Source: Acidobacteriota bacterium
Lineage (GTDB): Bacteria; Acidobacteriota; UBA890
DNA length: 47,029 bases
Assembly (NCBI GenBank): GCA_002731215.1
Contig: PCAP01000012.1
Span: forward strand, 1-47,029
Reading direction: 5' to 3'
The position numbers and the translations under genes are program-made. Positions 15,791-25,198 of the stretch are shown in pieces (within the stretch, counting starts at the first letter, position 1; each line of letters begins with the position of its first letter). The notes beneath the pieces were generated by a model. The model was not told the origin of the DNA. It did not search any database and saw only the letters and a program-made list of their open reading frames with translations.

Positions 15791-17350
15791 ATGAAAACTA
15801 AGGCCAACTCAGATGTCTTAAAAGTAGTCCGAAGGGCAGTGTCTAAAATCCGTTCGTTCGGGATTGACGGCCCACGTCCAATTGAAGAGCTCGATATTCT
15901 TTTCGAGAATGAGACTGAGGTCGATGATGCGTTAGGTCATGCACTGCGTGAAGCAAATCCATCTGACGTCGCTGCAGTTATTCACCTAGTATCGCTCATG
16001 AGGCGCTCGGCGATTTTCGACGTGGTTTGCGAGGTAGCATTTACACGCCCGTCAGGACTGGAAGCAAAGAGAGAAGCAGTGGCAGCAATGCGCCGCTGTG
16101 ACGCTGAGCCGGACCGTGATGCCGTTGAAAAACTAGCCATTATTGACGCACTGGGTACGGATCCGGACAGTGGGACCCTGGCTATGTTCATGGAATGGCC
16201 TATGGCTTGGCGCGGCCCAGCCCTTGACGCATGGCTTGCAGTGGCAGGTGACGAGCAACTACCTGCAGCCGAAATCGCCGTAGGTATTGATTCCGATCTG
16301 GATGCGAGGCTGTTAGATTGGATCGCGGCCCAAGAAAGTTCCAAAGCGGCCGAAGTTTTGCAGCGATGCTTAGCTAGTTCGGATGACAAGGATCGTATTA
16401 AGCAAATCAAGAAGGCCTTGTACCGACTTCGGTCTCAGGGTGTCGACGTTACGGGAGCTTCTTCCGGGGAAATTGATGACGCGCCGTTTTCGATGGCGAT
16501 TGGGGCAGAGTCACTTGAAGAGGCCCGTGCCTACGTCACCAGTATCGATGGACGGGGAGCGCGCCTTGTGTGCGTAATATGGCGCGTACCGAATGGCGGC
16601 TCGCGTTTGCTCCAAGCTGTGATTGACGATACTTGCGGGATCAAAGAGGCGGAAGTTGCAAAGGTGACACGGAAGGGCTTTCGCGAACACGTCGAACAGA
16701 TTAAGGCAAACCCCACGGTGATGCTTAGTCAGATTTCCATCGAAAGCGCTGGTGCCATTCTTGCGGATGCTGCCCAGAAAACGGTTTCCATGGGTAGCGA
16801 TTTGCCAACGGGCTTTTGGACATGGGCGGAAGTGGCTGGTGTGGAGCCGGCTGAAGGGGGCCCAGCCGAGATTTACAATCATCTTGCAGCAACAGAAGTT
16901 AGCGCCGATTCGGCACTGATCGAAGAGTCAATGACTCTTTTAAGGGAAACTTACTTCCAGTCCTGGGCGTTGGAAGGTGCGCATATTGATTCGGCGGCGG
17001 AGGAGATTTGCCAGGCAGAAAGTAGTGTTTTGATGATCTCTGACGAACAGCGCCGTGACCGTATGCAGGACGCCATTCGTGCCGCTGTCGAAGAATCTTT
17101 CGACGACGGTACTCGAGAAGTCTATCGAGGTCGGTTGGAAGTTATGGCTGGCATGCTCTGGGATCGGGGCCAATCTGAAGAAGCGCGGCAAGTTCTCGCC
17201 GCAGCGATTGGATTGACGGAGATTAAAGACCTTTTTCGGGGGCATGCATTTGCACGGGCTGTTGCACACCGCGGTGTCTGGCTAGCCTATCAAGATAAAC
17301 AGCGCGAGTTGCAAGCTGAACAACAACGGTCGGGAATCGTTCAGCCATGA
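15791..17350 (+). CDS. Uncharacterised 519-aa protein, mostly helical
   Basis: I do not recognise a family. No signal peptide or membrane helix is visible, so it is probably cytoplasmic. Residues about 1-215 are acidic, Ala/Leu-rich and HEAT-like (EEVDDALGHALRE style helices). A mixed alpha/beta block spans about 230-290 (ARLVCVIWRVPNGGSRLLQA), and a helical region with QAESSVLMISDEQRRDRMQ follows, ending in RELQAEQQ. The last four bases overlap the next gene's start (ATGA), so the two are probably co-translated. No clear Shine-Dalgarno precedes the ATG at 15791. No catalytic motif is evident; a scaffold or regulator is possible but unproven. Confidence 0.8.
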   Translation: MKTKANSDVLKVVRRAVSKIRSFGIDGPRPIEELDILFENETEVDDALGHALREANPSDVAAVIHLVSLMRRSAIFDVVCEVAFTRPSGLEAKREAVAAMRRCDAEPDRDAVEKLAIIDALGTDPDSGTLAMFMEWPMAWRGPALDAWLAVAGDEQLPAAEIAVGIDSDLDARLLDWIAAQESSKAAEVLQRCLASSDDKDRIKQIKKALYRLRSQGVDVTGASSGEIDDAPFSMAIGAESLEEARAYVTSIDGRGARLVCVIWRVPNGGSRLLQAVIDDTCGIKEAEVAKVTRKGFREHVEQIKANPTVMLSQISIESAGAILADAAQKTVSMGSDLPTGFWTWAEVAGVEPAEGGPAEIYNHLAATEVSADSALIEESMTLLRETYFQSWALEGAHIDSAAEEICQAESSVLMISDEQRRDRMQDAIRAAVEESFDDGTREVYRGRLEVMAGMLWDRGQSEEARQVLAAAIGLTEIKDLFRGHAFARAVAHRGVWLAYQDKQRELQAEQQRSGIVQP

Positions 17351-18096
17351 GTTCGCTTCTTCGGCTTGCTAGCATTGAAACGCCCTTGGTTTTCTTGTTG
17401 ATATTGAGCGGCGCTAGCTGCGCCAATTCGGACTCGCTTCCACTTGATGCCGCACGTAGTGCTGTCCGAGATGGTGATTTTGCTCGAGCAGTTGGGTTTT
17501 ACCAGACGTACCTAGAGGACCAACCTGATGACTATGAGGTCCTTAAGGAGTACACGTTTACGTTGGGGGAACGTTGGGCTTACGATGGTGGAGATCGTGG
17601 TCCAATCATCCGGAATCTTGAACGACTCTACGAGCTTCGGCCTTCCGAGGAGGATGTGCAGGGGTTGCTTTCATTGATGCTAGTACGGGAAGGGCAAGCA
17701 GGGTCAGAAGCGGGACGTTTCGAGGAATCTGAACAGATCTATCGGCGTGCTATTGCAGTCAATCCGGAGGCTGGTTTAGCGCAGTACAACCTCGGAATGC
17801 TCTACGACAAACAGGGCAAAGGCGACCAAGCTTTTGCGCAATACCGTGCAGCGGCGGCGAAGCGGCCACAGATTCCAGACTTGTATTTGCGGTTGGGGGA
17901 GGTTTACTTGGGGCGTGGAGACTTTGACCGCGCGATTGTTACGCTGGGTTTAGTCGTGGAACTCAGCGGTGTGTCTACTTATCTACTACCGCAGGCACAT
18001 TGTGGCATTGCGCGTGCCTATCACAGCAAAGGCATGATGGCAGACGCGGTGAAGGCGGGTGAGCGGGCCGGGGATGAGTGTGAGCTCGGGAGCTAA
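17347..18096 (+). CDS. TPR-repeat lipoprotein
   Basis: 249 aa. N-terminal hydrophobic segment with lipobox SGASC (Cys25), so probably lipid-anchored and exposed to the periplasm. Several TPR motifs follow: VRDGDFARAVGFYQTYLEDQ, AGLAQYNLGMLYDKQGKGD, PDLYLRLGEVYLGRGDFD and HCGIARAYHSKGMMADAV. TPRs mediate protein-protein contacts. Starts inside the last codons of the 519-aa gene, and its stop converges 7 nt from the ferredoxin stop. Specific role unknown. Confidence 0.85.
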   Translation: MSSLLRLASIETPLVFLLILSGASCANSDSLPLDAARSAVRDGDFARAVGFYQTYLEDQPDDYEVLKEYTFTLGERWAYDGGDRGPIIRNLERLYELRPSEEDVQGLLSLMLVREGQAGSEAGRFEESEQIYRRAIAVNPEAGLAQYNLGMLYDKQGKGDQAFAQYRAAAAKRPQIPDLYLRLGEVYLGRGDFDRAIVTLGLVVELSGVSTYLLPQAHCGIARAYHSKGMMADAVKAGERAGDECELGS

Positions 18097-18103
18097 CCCG
18101 ATC

Positions 18104-18379
18104 CTACATAAAGACCAATTCGGCCCGTTGCTCGAAGGGTTCGCGGACCACCATGTCGATTGATTCCCACGGACAATAGCGAGCGCAAAGCGTACAGCCG
18201 ATACAGGTTTCCTTGTCGATAAGAACGTATTTCTCAGCTGGGTTTTCAGATGCTCCCATCAGATCGATACAAACGACGGGACAGAAAACGATGCACGCTT
18301 CGCATCCAGTGCAGTCGTCACGACGGACGATGGCGATGTTTGCAGATCTTTTTTTGGGCCTCTTTGTTGCTGTAGCCAT
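18104..18379 (-). CDS. 2[4Fe-4S] ferredoxin
   Basis: 91 aa from ATG 18379. The track ORF is longer, but its extra N-terminus overlaps the divergent tonB gene and has no ferredoxin character. Two cluster motifs are clear: CTGCEACIVFCP and CIGCTLCARYCPWE. One further Cys (PVVC) follows the first motif. Low-potential electron carrier; partner enzymes are not in the window. The C-terminus EPFEQRAELVFM extends past the second cluster. No strong ribosome site is visible. Confidence 0.88.
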   Translation of the reverse strand: MATATKRPKKRSANIAIVRRDDCTGCEACIVFCPVVCIDLMGASENPAEKYVLIDKETCIGCTLCARYCPWESIDMVVREPFEQRAELVFM

Positions 18380-18509
18380 AGAAGAAAAGGTATCAGCTCC
18401 TCCGCAGGAAGCAAATTGCATCGAGGGGTGGTAATAGACATGTTGTGGCAGCGCTGCGTATACTCGAAAATAGGTACATGCGTGAGAGCTATTTAGCCGG
18501 ACTGTCGAG

Positions 18510-19271
18510 ATGAATAAGGCGAGTATTCGAAGGCAGAAGCGGTCCACCAGACCGCTACCAGATCCAGATGCTCCTCGGGCCCAACAGTACGATGCCTTGG
18601 CGCCTGAGCTAATACGGGAGTATCTTGGGACAGAGGTCGACAAGCGCGACCTTAAGGTCGCGGGCGTGTGGGCGCTGGTGTTTCATTTCTTTCTGTTTTT
18701 CATTGTTATTCCAACCGCAAGCGTCGAGCCGATCCCCTTGCGTGATCAAATGGCCACCACGATCGTCAAGCGGTACAAACCTCCGGCGCCGCCCTCACGG
18801 CCGAAAAAACGAGTCAAGAAGAAAACTAGTCCGATTCCAATTCCGGACCCCACGCCTGACGATCCAGAGCCAATAGTCGACGAGGAGTCAGAGGTAGAGT
18901 TCACCGGGGATCCAGATGCCGAATTTGACGTTGGACTCCCAAACTCCCCCCCCGGGCCCGGGGGCGCCCGTGCAGGAGCGGTTGCCATGGGTAGCGGGGG
19001 ACTGATCGCACCGATCAAAATGACCGAGGTGCTTCCCGAATACACTCCAGCTGCCACGCGTGCGGGCATCCAAGGGGATGTTTACATAGAGGCTGTGGTG
19101 ACAGTAGACGGTGCCGTCACGGAGCCTAGGCTCATCCGTGGCTTGCCGGACGACGAACTCAACAAGCGGGCGTTGGAGGCGGTTGCGAAATGGACGTTCA
19201 GGCCAGGTTACAAAGATGGTCAGCCCGTCCCGGTGATTGCTTTGTTCACCGTTACCTACCGCATCCACTAA
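18510..19271 (+). CDS. TonB-family energy transducer
   Basis: 253 aa. A cytoplasmic N-terminus of about 48 residues, one membrane helix (AGVWALVFHFFLFFIVIP), a Pro/Lys then Pro/Asp/Glu-rich spacer (PPAPPSRPKKRVKKK; PDPTPDDPEPI), a Gly-rich patch, and a C-terminal TonB domain with GIQGDVYIEAVVTVDGAV and WTFRPGYKDGQPVPV. Such proteins couple an inner-membrane motor to outer-membrane processes. No ExbB/ExbD pair is adjacent, so it may borrow one encoded elsewhere. First gene of a run with plsC and folE. Confidence 0.88.
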   Translation: MNKASIRRQKRSTRPLPDPDAPRAQQYDALAPELIREYLGTEVDKRDLKVAGVWALVFHFFLFFIVIPTASVEPIPLRDQMATTIVKRYKPPAPPSRPKKRVKKKTSPIPIPDPTPDDPEPIVDEESEVEFTGDPDAEFDVGLPNSPPGPGGARAGAVAMGSGGLIAPIKMTEVLPEYTPAATRAGIQGDVYIEAVVTVDGAVTEPRLIRGLPDDELNKRALEAVAKWTFRPGYKDGQPVPVIALFTVTYRIH

Positions 19272-19277
19272 CTGCGA

Positions 19278-20036
19278 TTGGTTGCCCGCCTACGCACATT
19301 GTTTGTTGCGGTCATTCTTAGTGCGTATCTCTTCATTTTCGGCCCGCCGGCCTTACTAGTCGCTTGGCTTTTGGGGTCTACCAGGATGGTCTTTGCGCTC
19401 GCCGTCCTGGCCGCCCGTTTTGGGTTGTGGGCCACAGGCGTGCGCATTTGCGTGCATGGACTCGACCATCTTGATGACGGCCGGAGTTATCTTTTCATGC
19501 CCAATCACACCAGTAATGTCGATCCGCCAGTTGTAGTTGCTGCATTGGGACGCGATGTCAGTATGATGGGCAAGGAATCTCTGTTTCGAATTCCAGTTTT
19601 TGGATGGGCGATTCGGTTTGTTGGGTTCGTTCCAATCTCTCGAGAAGACCGTGCCTCGGCAATTGACTCAGTAGATCAAGCTACAAAATTGCTGCAGCAG
19701 GGTCTGGATTTCGTTATTTTCCCCGAGGGTACTCGCAGCCGAGATGGAAAAATTCTACCCCTTAAGAAAGGACCGTTTTTCATGGCCCAGCAGGGCGGAG
19801 TTCCAGTGGTTCCGGTGCGGGTTCGCGGGACAGAGGATGTCCTGCCGAAAGGTGGAAGCGTCATTCACGCCGGGGTCGTAGATGTTGAGGTATGCCTGCC
19901 TATCGAGGTCACTAGCTTAGACGGTAATGACGAATCGGTTCGTGAACAATTGCGTGCTCAAGTGACGAAGGCGCTACAGAGCGATTTGACACATTTCGAA
20001 GCCTGCGCTACCCCTCAGTGCAATGAACGATCCTAA
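19278..20036 (+). CDS. plsC: 1-acyl-glycerol-3-phosphate acyltransferase (PlsC family)
   Basis: 252 aa, TTG start, 6 nt after the tonB stop. Acylates lysophosphatidic acid to phosphatidic acid at the inner membrane. The catalytic H-x4-D box is NHTSNVD, and the substrate motif is FPEGTRSRDGKILPLKKG. A hydrophobic N-terminus (VAVILSAYLFIFGPPALLVAW) anchors it. Fits with psd, pssA and pgsA in the same window, although these are not in one operon. The substrate could be another lysolipid. Confidence 0.92.
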   Translation: MVARLRTLFVAVILSAYLFIFGPPALLVAWLLGSTRMVFALAVLAARFGLWATGVRICVHGLDHLDDGRSYLFMPNHTSNVDPPVVVAALGRDVSMMGKESLFRIPVFGWAIRFVGFVPISREDRASAIDSVDQATKLLQQGLDFVIFPEGTRSRDGKILPLKKGPFFMAQQGGVPVVPVRVRGTEDVLPKGGSVIHAGVVDVEVCLPIEVTSLDGNDESVREQLRAQVTKALQSDLTHFEACATPQCNERS

Positions 20037-20640
20037 AGAGATTCCTGCGGCTCGCGCGAACTTCGAGATGGATGTTGTGAAGATGCAGAGGGCACTCTCT
20101 GAGTTTTTACGTGCCGCTGGATTGCCCGAGGCGGCCGAGGGTGAAGCACCGGGTAAGTCTGCTGAGGCATGGGCCAGTGAGCTACTGTCTGGGTATGACC
20201 ATGATCCAGTCGAAGTTCTCGGTGCGGCATGGCCGGATGAATCGAGTGAATTGGTGGTTGTAAGTGGGATTCCTTTCGTCTCCGTGTGCGCGCACCATCT
20301 GTTACCCTTCTACGGTGTGGCTCACGTTGCGTATCTCCCTGGAGGTCAGCTGGTAGGGCTTTCCAGATTGGCCGCTTTGGTGGATTGCTTGGCTAGTCGG
20401 TTGCAGATTCAAGAGCAACTGAGTGAACAGGTGTGTGAGGTAGTAATGGACGGAGCGAACGCACGTGGAGCGGCGTGTGCACTGCGTGCATCACATGATT
20501 GTGTCGGTGCGCGAAAAGTGCAATACAGCGGCGCTCAAGTCCAAACGTTTGCTTACCGTGGAGCGTTTGTAGACGATCAGATGCTGCGGAATGAATTCTT
20601 GCAGTTGGTGCAAGCAAGGGAGAGCCTTGAAGATGAGTGA
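20023..20640 (+). CDS. folE: GTP cyclohydrolase I
   Basis: 205 aa. Converts GTP to 7,8-dihydroneopterin triphosphate, the start of folate and other pterins. Zinc ligands are visible as VCAHHLLPFYG (Cys and His of C-x-H-H) and the Cys of SHDCVGAR, comparable to HYCVKAR in E. coli. GLSRLAALVDCLASRLQIQE is the standard central helix. Overlaps plsC by 14 nt, suggesting coupling. A PTPS-like enzyme encoded at 41.9 kb may act on its product. Confidence 0.95.
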   Translation: MNDPKEIPAARANFEMDVVKMQRALSEFLRAAGLPEAAEGEAPGKSAEAWASELLSGYDHDPVEVLGAAWPDESSELVVVSGIPFVSVCAHHLLPFYGVAHVAYLPGGQLVGLSRLAALVDCLASRLQIQEQLSEQVCEVVMDGANARGAACALRASHDCVGARKVQYSGAQVQTFAYRGAFVDDQMLRNEFLQLVQARESLEDE

Positions 20641-20794
20641 CAAACCTTCGGTGAGTATGACGCCCGAATCAGATGGCTTTGCTGCGCGCTACGATCGGAT
20701 GGTGGAGCGGTCTGGGGCCTGGGTATTTAAGAGCATTCTTTTGATTGTTGCGCTCGTTGTCGTTGTCGGCCTGATTCTGCAGTCGAGCAGTTAG
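20633..20794 (+). CDS. Small single-pass membrane protein
   Basis: 53 aa from ATG 20633 (MSDKPSVSMTPESDG), preferred over the longer track ORF because GGGAGAG precedes it and its start overlaps the folE stop. A polar N-terminus is followed by one helix (SILLIVALVVVVGLILQ) ending three residues before the stop. I recognise no family. It lies between folE and the Lon-like protease gene, 9 nt from the latter, so co-expression is likely. Confidence 0.65.
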   Translation: MSDKPSVSMTPESDGFAARYDRMVERSGAWVFKSILLIVALVVVVGLILQSSS

Positions 20795-20803
20795 CATCCG
20801 CGG

Positions 20804-23293
20804 ATGCCGGTAGCCGACTACGAATTAGTCCCAGAGAAACTGCGCAAACGCAGCGACCCTGACCAATTTTCTTTTGAGACAACAGCTGACGTTAGCGCTC
20901 TAGAAGAAATCATTGGGCAAGAGCGTGCTGTTCGAGCCATCCGTTTCGGTCTGGATATTCAGTCCCCCGGTTACAACGTTTTTGTTGCCGGGCTCTCTGG
21001 AACTGGCAAGGGAAGTATTGTCCGACGGTTCTTGGCTAGGCTTTCTAAAGATGAGCCAGTCCCCGACGATGTTCTCTACGTACACAACTTCGAGGACCCA
21101 GATTCTCCCCGGGCATTGTTTCTACCTGCCGGGATGGGGCATAGGCTGAGAGATGAAACTGCCGAGCTTGTCGAGGATCTCCACGAACAGGTTCCAAAAG
21201 CCTTCGAAGGCAAGGACTATGAGGAACAGCGACGAAATACGGCTGAAAGTCACCAAGAACAAAAGCAAGGGCTACTTGATCAGCTAGAGGGCCTAGCTCG
21301 AGAACGTGGTTTTGAACTCAAAAGTACTCCGATGGGCTTCCGGACGGTCCCGATTCGAGATCGCAAGCCCCTAACCCAAGAGGAGTACGAGGCTCTGGAG
21401 GAAGGGCCTCGTAGCGAGCTTGATGAACAAATGGAGCAACTTGAAAAGGAAGTACGTGAGGTCTTAGCAGAAGTTAAGGCCGTGGACCAGGCGCTTAAGG
21501 AGCAATTGCGAGATCTCAATCAACAGGTGGCTATGACTGTTCTCGGTACTCTGATGGTTGATCTAAAGAGAACCTATGCTGAGCATCCTAGCGTCGGGGC
21601 CTATCTGCAGGCGGTACAGAAAGACATAGTTGATAACATTGAGCATTTCCGGGAGACGGAAGAACAGCCAACGCCGATTCCAGGTCTTCGCCTTCCACGG
21701 CAAGAGCCGGACTTTTCCCGCTACGAAATCAACGTCGTCGTAGACAACTCGCACACCGAGGGGGCCCCAGTGGTGTTCGAGAGCAACCCGACTTTTACTA
21801 ACCTCGTCGGCCGGATCGAACGCCGTGCACAGTTCGGTGCCTTGCTGACCGACTTCACGATGATACGTGCTGGTTCGCTGGCCAAAGCAAACGGCGGTTA
21901 CCTGGTGCTGAACGTCGAGGATATGCTGCGCAACCCTTTTGTCTATGAAGCCTTGAAACGTGCAATTCGTGACCGGGAGATACGCATTGAAGACCTATCG
22001 GAGCGCTATGGGGTGTTCGCTACCCAGACACTAAATCCGGAGCCTATTGCACTTGAGACCAAAGTGATTTTGCTCGGCAGCCCGATGTGGTATCAGCTTC
22101 TGTATGCATATGACGAAGACTTTGCCAAGACTTTCAAGGTCAAGGCCGACTTTGACCATCAGACGGATCGTGAAGAACACACCATCATGCAGCTCGCCGG
22201 TTTTATTTCCCGGTTCGTCGAAGAAGAAGGTCTGAGGCACATGGACCGCACAGCTTTCGCGGCGATCACTGAACAGGCATCTCGCATGGTTGAAGACCAA
22301 GAGAAGTTATCCCTTCGTTTCTCGGAACTCACCGATCTAGTGCGGGAGTCGGCATATTGGGCTGAGCAAGACGATGCAGAATTTGTGTCGGCTCGGCACG
22401 TCGAACGGGCTGTAGAAGAGCAAAGATTCCGCACCGGCTTGGTGAAAGACCAGGTCCAAGAACTTATTCACCGTGATGTGCTACTGATCGACACTGAAGG
22501 AGAGGCGATTGGGCAGGTTAACGGTTTGGCTGTGCACATGCTGGGGCATTCGGCCTTTGGTCGACCGTCTAGGATTACGGCCAACGTCCACCTCGGTCGC
22601 GCTGGAGTTGTAAATATCGAACGCCGAGCTGGATTGTCGCACAGCACCCACGACAAGGGTGTTTTGATTCTCTCGGGGTTTCTCGGTGAGCGTTTTGCCC
22701 AGGAAAGGCCGATGTCGTTGTCAGCAGCTCTGACATTTGAGCAGTCCTATGGTGAGATCGCCGGAGACTCGGCTTCTTCGGCAGAGCTGTATTGCTTGCT
22801 GTCGGCACTTTCTGAGGTGCCAATCAAGCAAGGGATAGCTGTCACAGGGTCAGTCAATCAGAAAGGTGAAATTCAGGCGATTGGAGGCGTGAATTACAAA
22901 GTTGAAGGTTTTTTTGATGTCTGCAAACAACGCGGTTTGACGGGGGACCAAGGTGTGATGATCCCAGCCTCTAACATTCAGCATCTTTTGCTGCGTCTAG
23001 ACGTCGTTGAAGCGGTTGCTAACGGCGACTTTCATGTCTGGGCGGTGAGTCATGTAGACGAAGGTATTGAGGTGCTCACTGGTGTTGCAGCTGGGGCCTC
23101 TTCGAAAAATGGTGGTTGGGAAGAAGGCTCTATCAATAGACTTGTTGATGACAGGCTACAGGACTTGGGTAGGCGGCTGCGTGATTGGGGCAAGGCGTCT
23201 GACCGGCCCACCGCTGAGATTGTGAGCCCAGTCGCACCAGGAGACCAAGGGCTCCCCGAGCCGCCCAAGCCGCCAGACAGGCCTGAGCGGTAA
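20804..23293 (+). CDS. Lon-like ATP-dependent protease (AAA_32/LonB-type, YcbZ-like)
   Basis: 829 aa. An N-terminal AAA+ part with Walker A GLSGTGKGS (residues 63-71) is interrupted by a long charged coiled-coil insertion (about 120-240). A C-terminal Lon protease domain follows. The catalytic Ser656 lies in AGDSASS and Lys699 in GVNYKVEG, 43 residues apart as in classical Lon. There is no Lon N-terminal substrate domain. The last 40 residues are Pro-rich. Cytoplasmic quality-control protease; substrates unknown. Confidence 0.93.
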   Translation: MPVADYELVPEKLRKRSDPDQFSFETTADVSALEEIIGQERAVRAIRFGLDIQSPGYNVFVAGLSGTGKGSIVRRFLARLSKDEPVPDDVLYVHNFEDPDSPRALFLPAGMGHRLRDETAELVEDLHEQVPKAFEGKDYEEQRRNTAESHQEQKQGLLDQLEGLARERGFELKSTPMGFRTVPIRDRKPLTQEEYEALEEGPRSELDEQMEQLEKEVREVLAEVKAVDQALKEQLRDLNQQVAMTVLGTLMVDLKRTYAEHPSVGAYLQAVQKDIVDNIEHFRETEEQPTPIPGLRLPRQEPDFSRYEINVVVDNSHTEGAPVVFESNPTFTNLVGRIERRAQFGALLTDFTMIRAGSLAKANGGYLVLNVEDMLRNPFVYEALKRAIRDREIRIEDLSERYGVFATQTLNPEPIALETKVILLGSPMWYQLLYAYDEDFAKTFKVKADFDHQTDREEHTIMQLAGFISRFVEEEGLRHMDRTAFAAITEQASRMVEDQEKLSLRFSELTDLVRESAYWAEQDDAEFVSARHVERAVEEQRFRTGLVKDQVQELIHRDVLLIDTEGEAIGQVNGLAVHMLGHSAFGRPSRITANVHLGRAGVVNIERRAGLSHSTHDKGVLILSGFLGERFAQERPMSLSAALTFEQSYGEIAGDSASSAELYCLLSALSEVPIKQGIAVTGSVNQKGEIQAIGGVNYKVEGFFDVCKQRGLTGDQGVMIPASNIQHLLLRLDVVEAVANGDFHVWAVSHVDEGIEVLTGVAAGASSKNGGWEEGSINRLVDDRLQDLGRRLRDWGKASDRPTAEIVSPVAPGDQGLPEPPKPPDRPER

Positions 23294-23417
23294 CAAGTCA
23301 AAATACCTTTATATTGTAAGTTGCTGATGGCATCGAAGTAGTGTGAGCTACCAGCAAAAGTTCAACACCTGGTGTCGTGCACATTGCCCCAGCAAACGCC
23401 CCGCGATAGGCTCTAGC

Positions 23418-23490
23418 GGGCCGTTAGCTCAGTTGGCAGAGCACCGGCCTTTTAAGCCGGGTGTCGACGGTTCGAGCCCGTCACGGCCCA
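23418..23490 (+). tRNA. tRNA-Lys (TTT)
   Basis: 73-nt cloverleaf: acceptor GGGCCGT/ACGGCCC, D-arm GCTC...GAGC, anticodon stem CCGGC/GCCGG with loop CTTTTAA, T-arm GACGG TTCGAGC CCGTC, discriminator A. CCA is not encoded (CTC follows). Lies 124 nt after the Lon-like gene; the translated tRNA explains the track ORF at 23343. Confidence 0.97.
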
Positions 23491-23524
23491 CTCCCGGAGT
23501 TCTGCAGTACCTCCCGTCTCTGGT

Positions 23525-23602
23525 GACCCTGTCGTCCAGCCTGGTCTAGGACGCCGGCCTTTCAAGCCGGTAACACGGGTTCGAATCCCGTCAGGGTCGC
23601 CA
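23525..23602 (+). tRNA. tRNA-Glu (TTC)
   Basis: Acceptor GACCCTG/CAGGGTC, D-arm GTCC...GGAC, anticodon stem CCGGC/GCCGG with loop CTTTCAA, T-arm ACGGG TTCGAAT CCCGT, discriminator G followed by an encoded CCA (23600-23602). 34 nt after tRNA-Lys, probably one transcript. Unlike tRNA-Phe and tRNA-Lys here, its CCA is encoded. Confidence 0.97.
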
Positions 23603-23733
23603 TATACTTAAAGCCACTGTTCTTTGGAAGAGCTTCGGCGAAGGAACTCGCCGGACTAGCTTGGCGAGTGGGCCTGGTCCAGCGTACCCAGGACGGTATG
23701 GAGCCGATATTTTGAATGCGCGCCAGTGTCTCT

Positions 23734-25065
<1,332 letters not shown>

Positions 25066-25077
25066 CTATGTCGAGGC

Positions 25078-25106
25078 TATATGTGCGGGATGCGCTGAGC
25101 GATCAA
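25078..25106 (-). promoter_or_regulatory. Possible purA promoter
   Basis: Minus strand TTGATC, 17 nt, CATATA, about 30 nt ahead of the purA start. Moderate match, right place in the purA/hutH divergent gap. Confidence 0.4.
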
Positions 25107-25198
25107 TAGCAGATCCTCTGATCGTACCAGCAGCGCTGAAGCTGCGCCAAGCAGTGCGCGTCACAGATGTCTTGGGGACCATGCTACTGTCGTTCTCT

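Noticed and set aside
23646-23692. Hairpins CTCGCC/GGCGAG and CCTGG/CCAGG as the purA terminator
   Set aside because: Short stems and no T-run on the minus strand; too weak to call.
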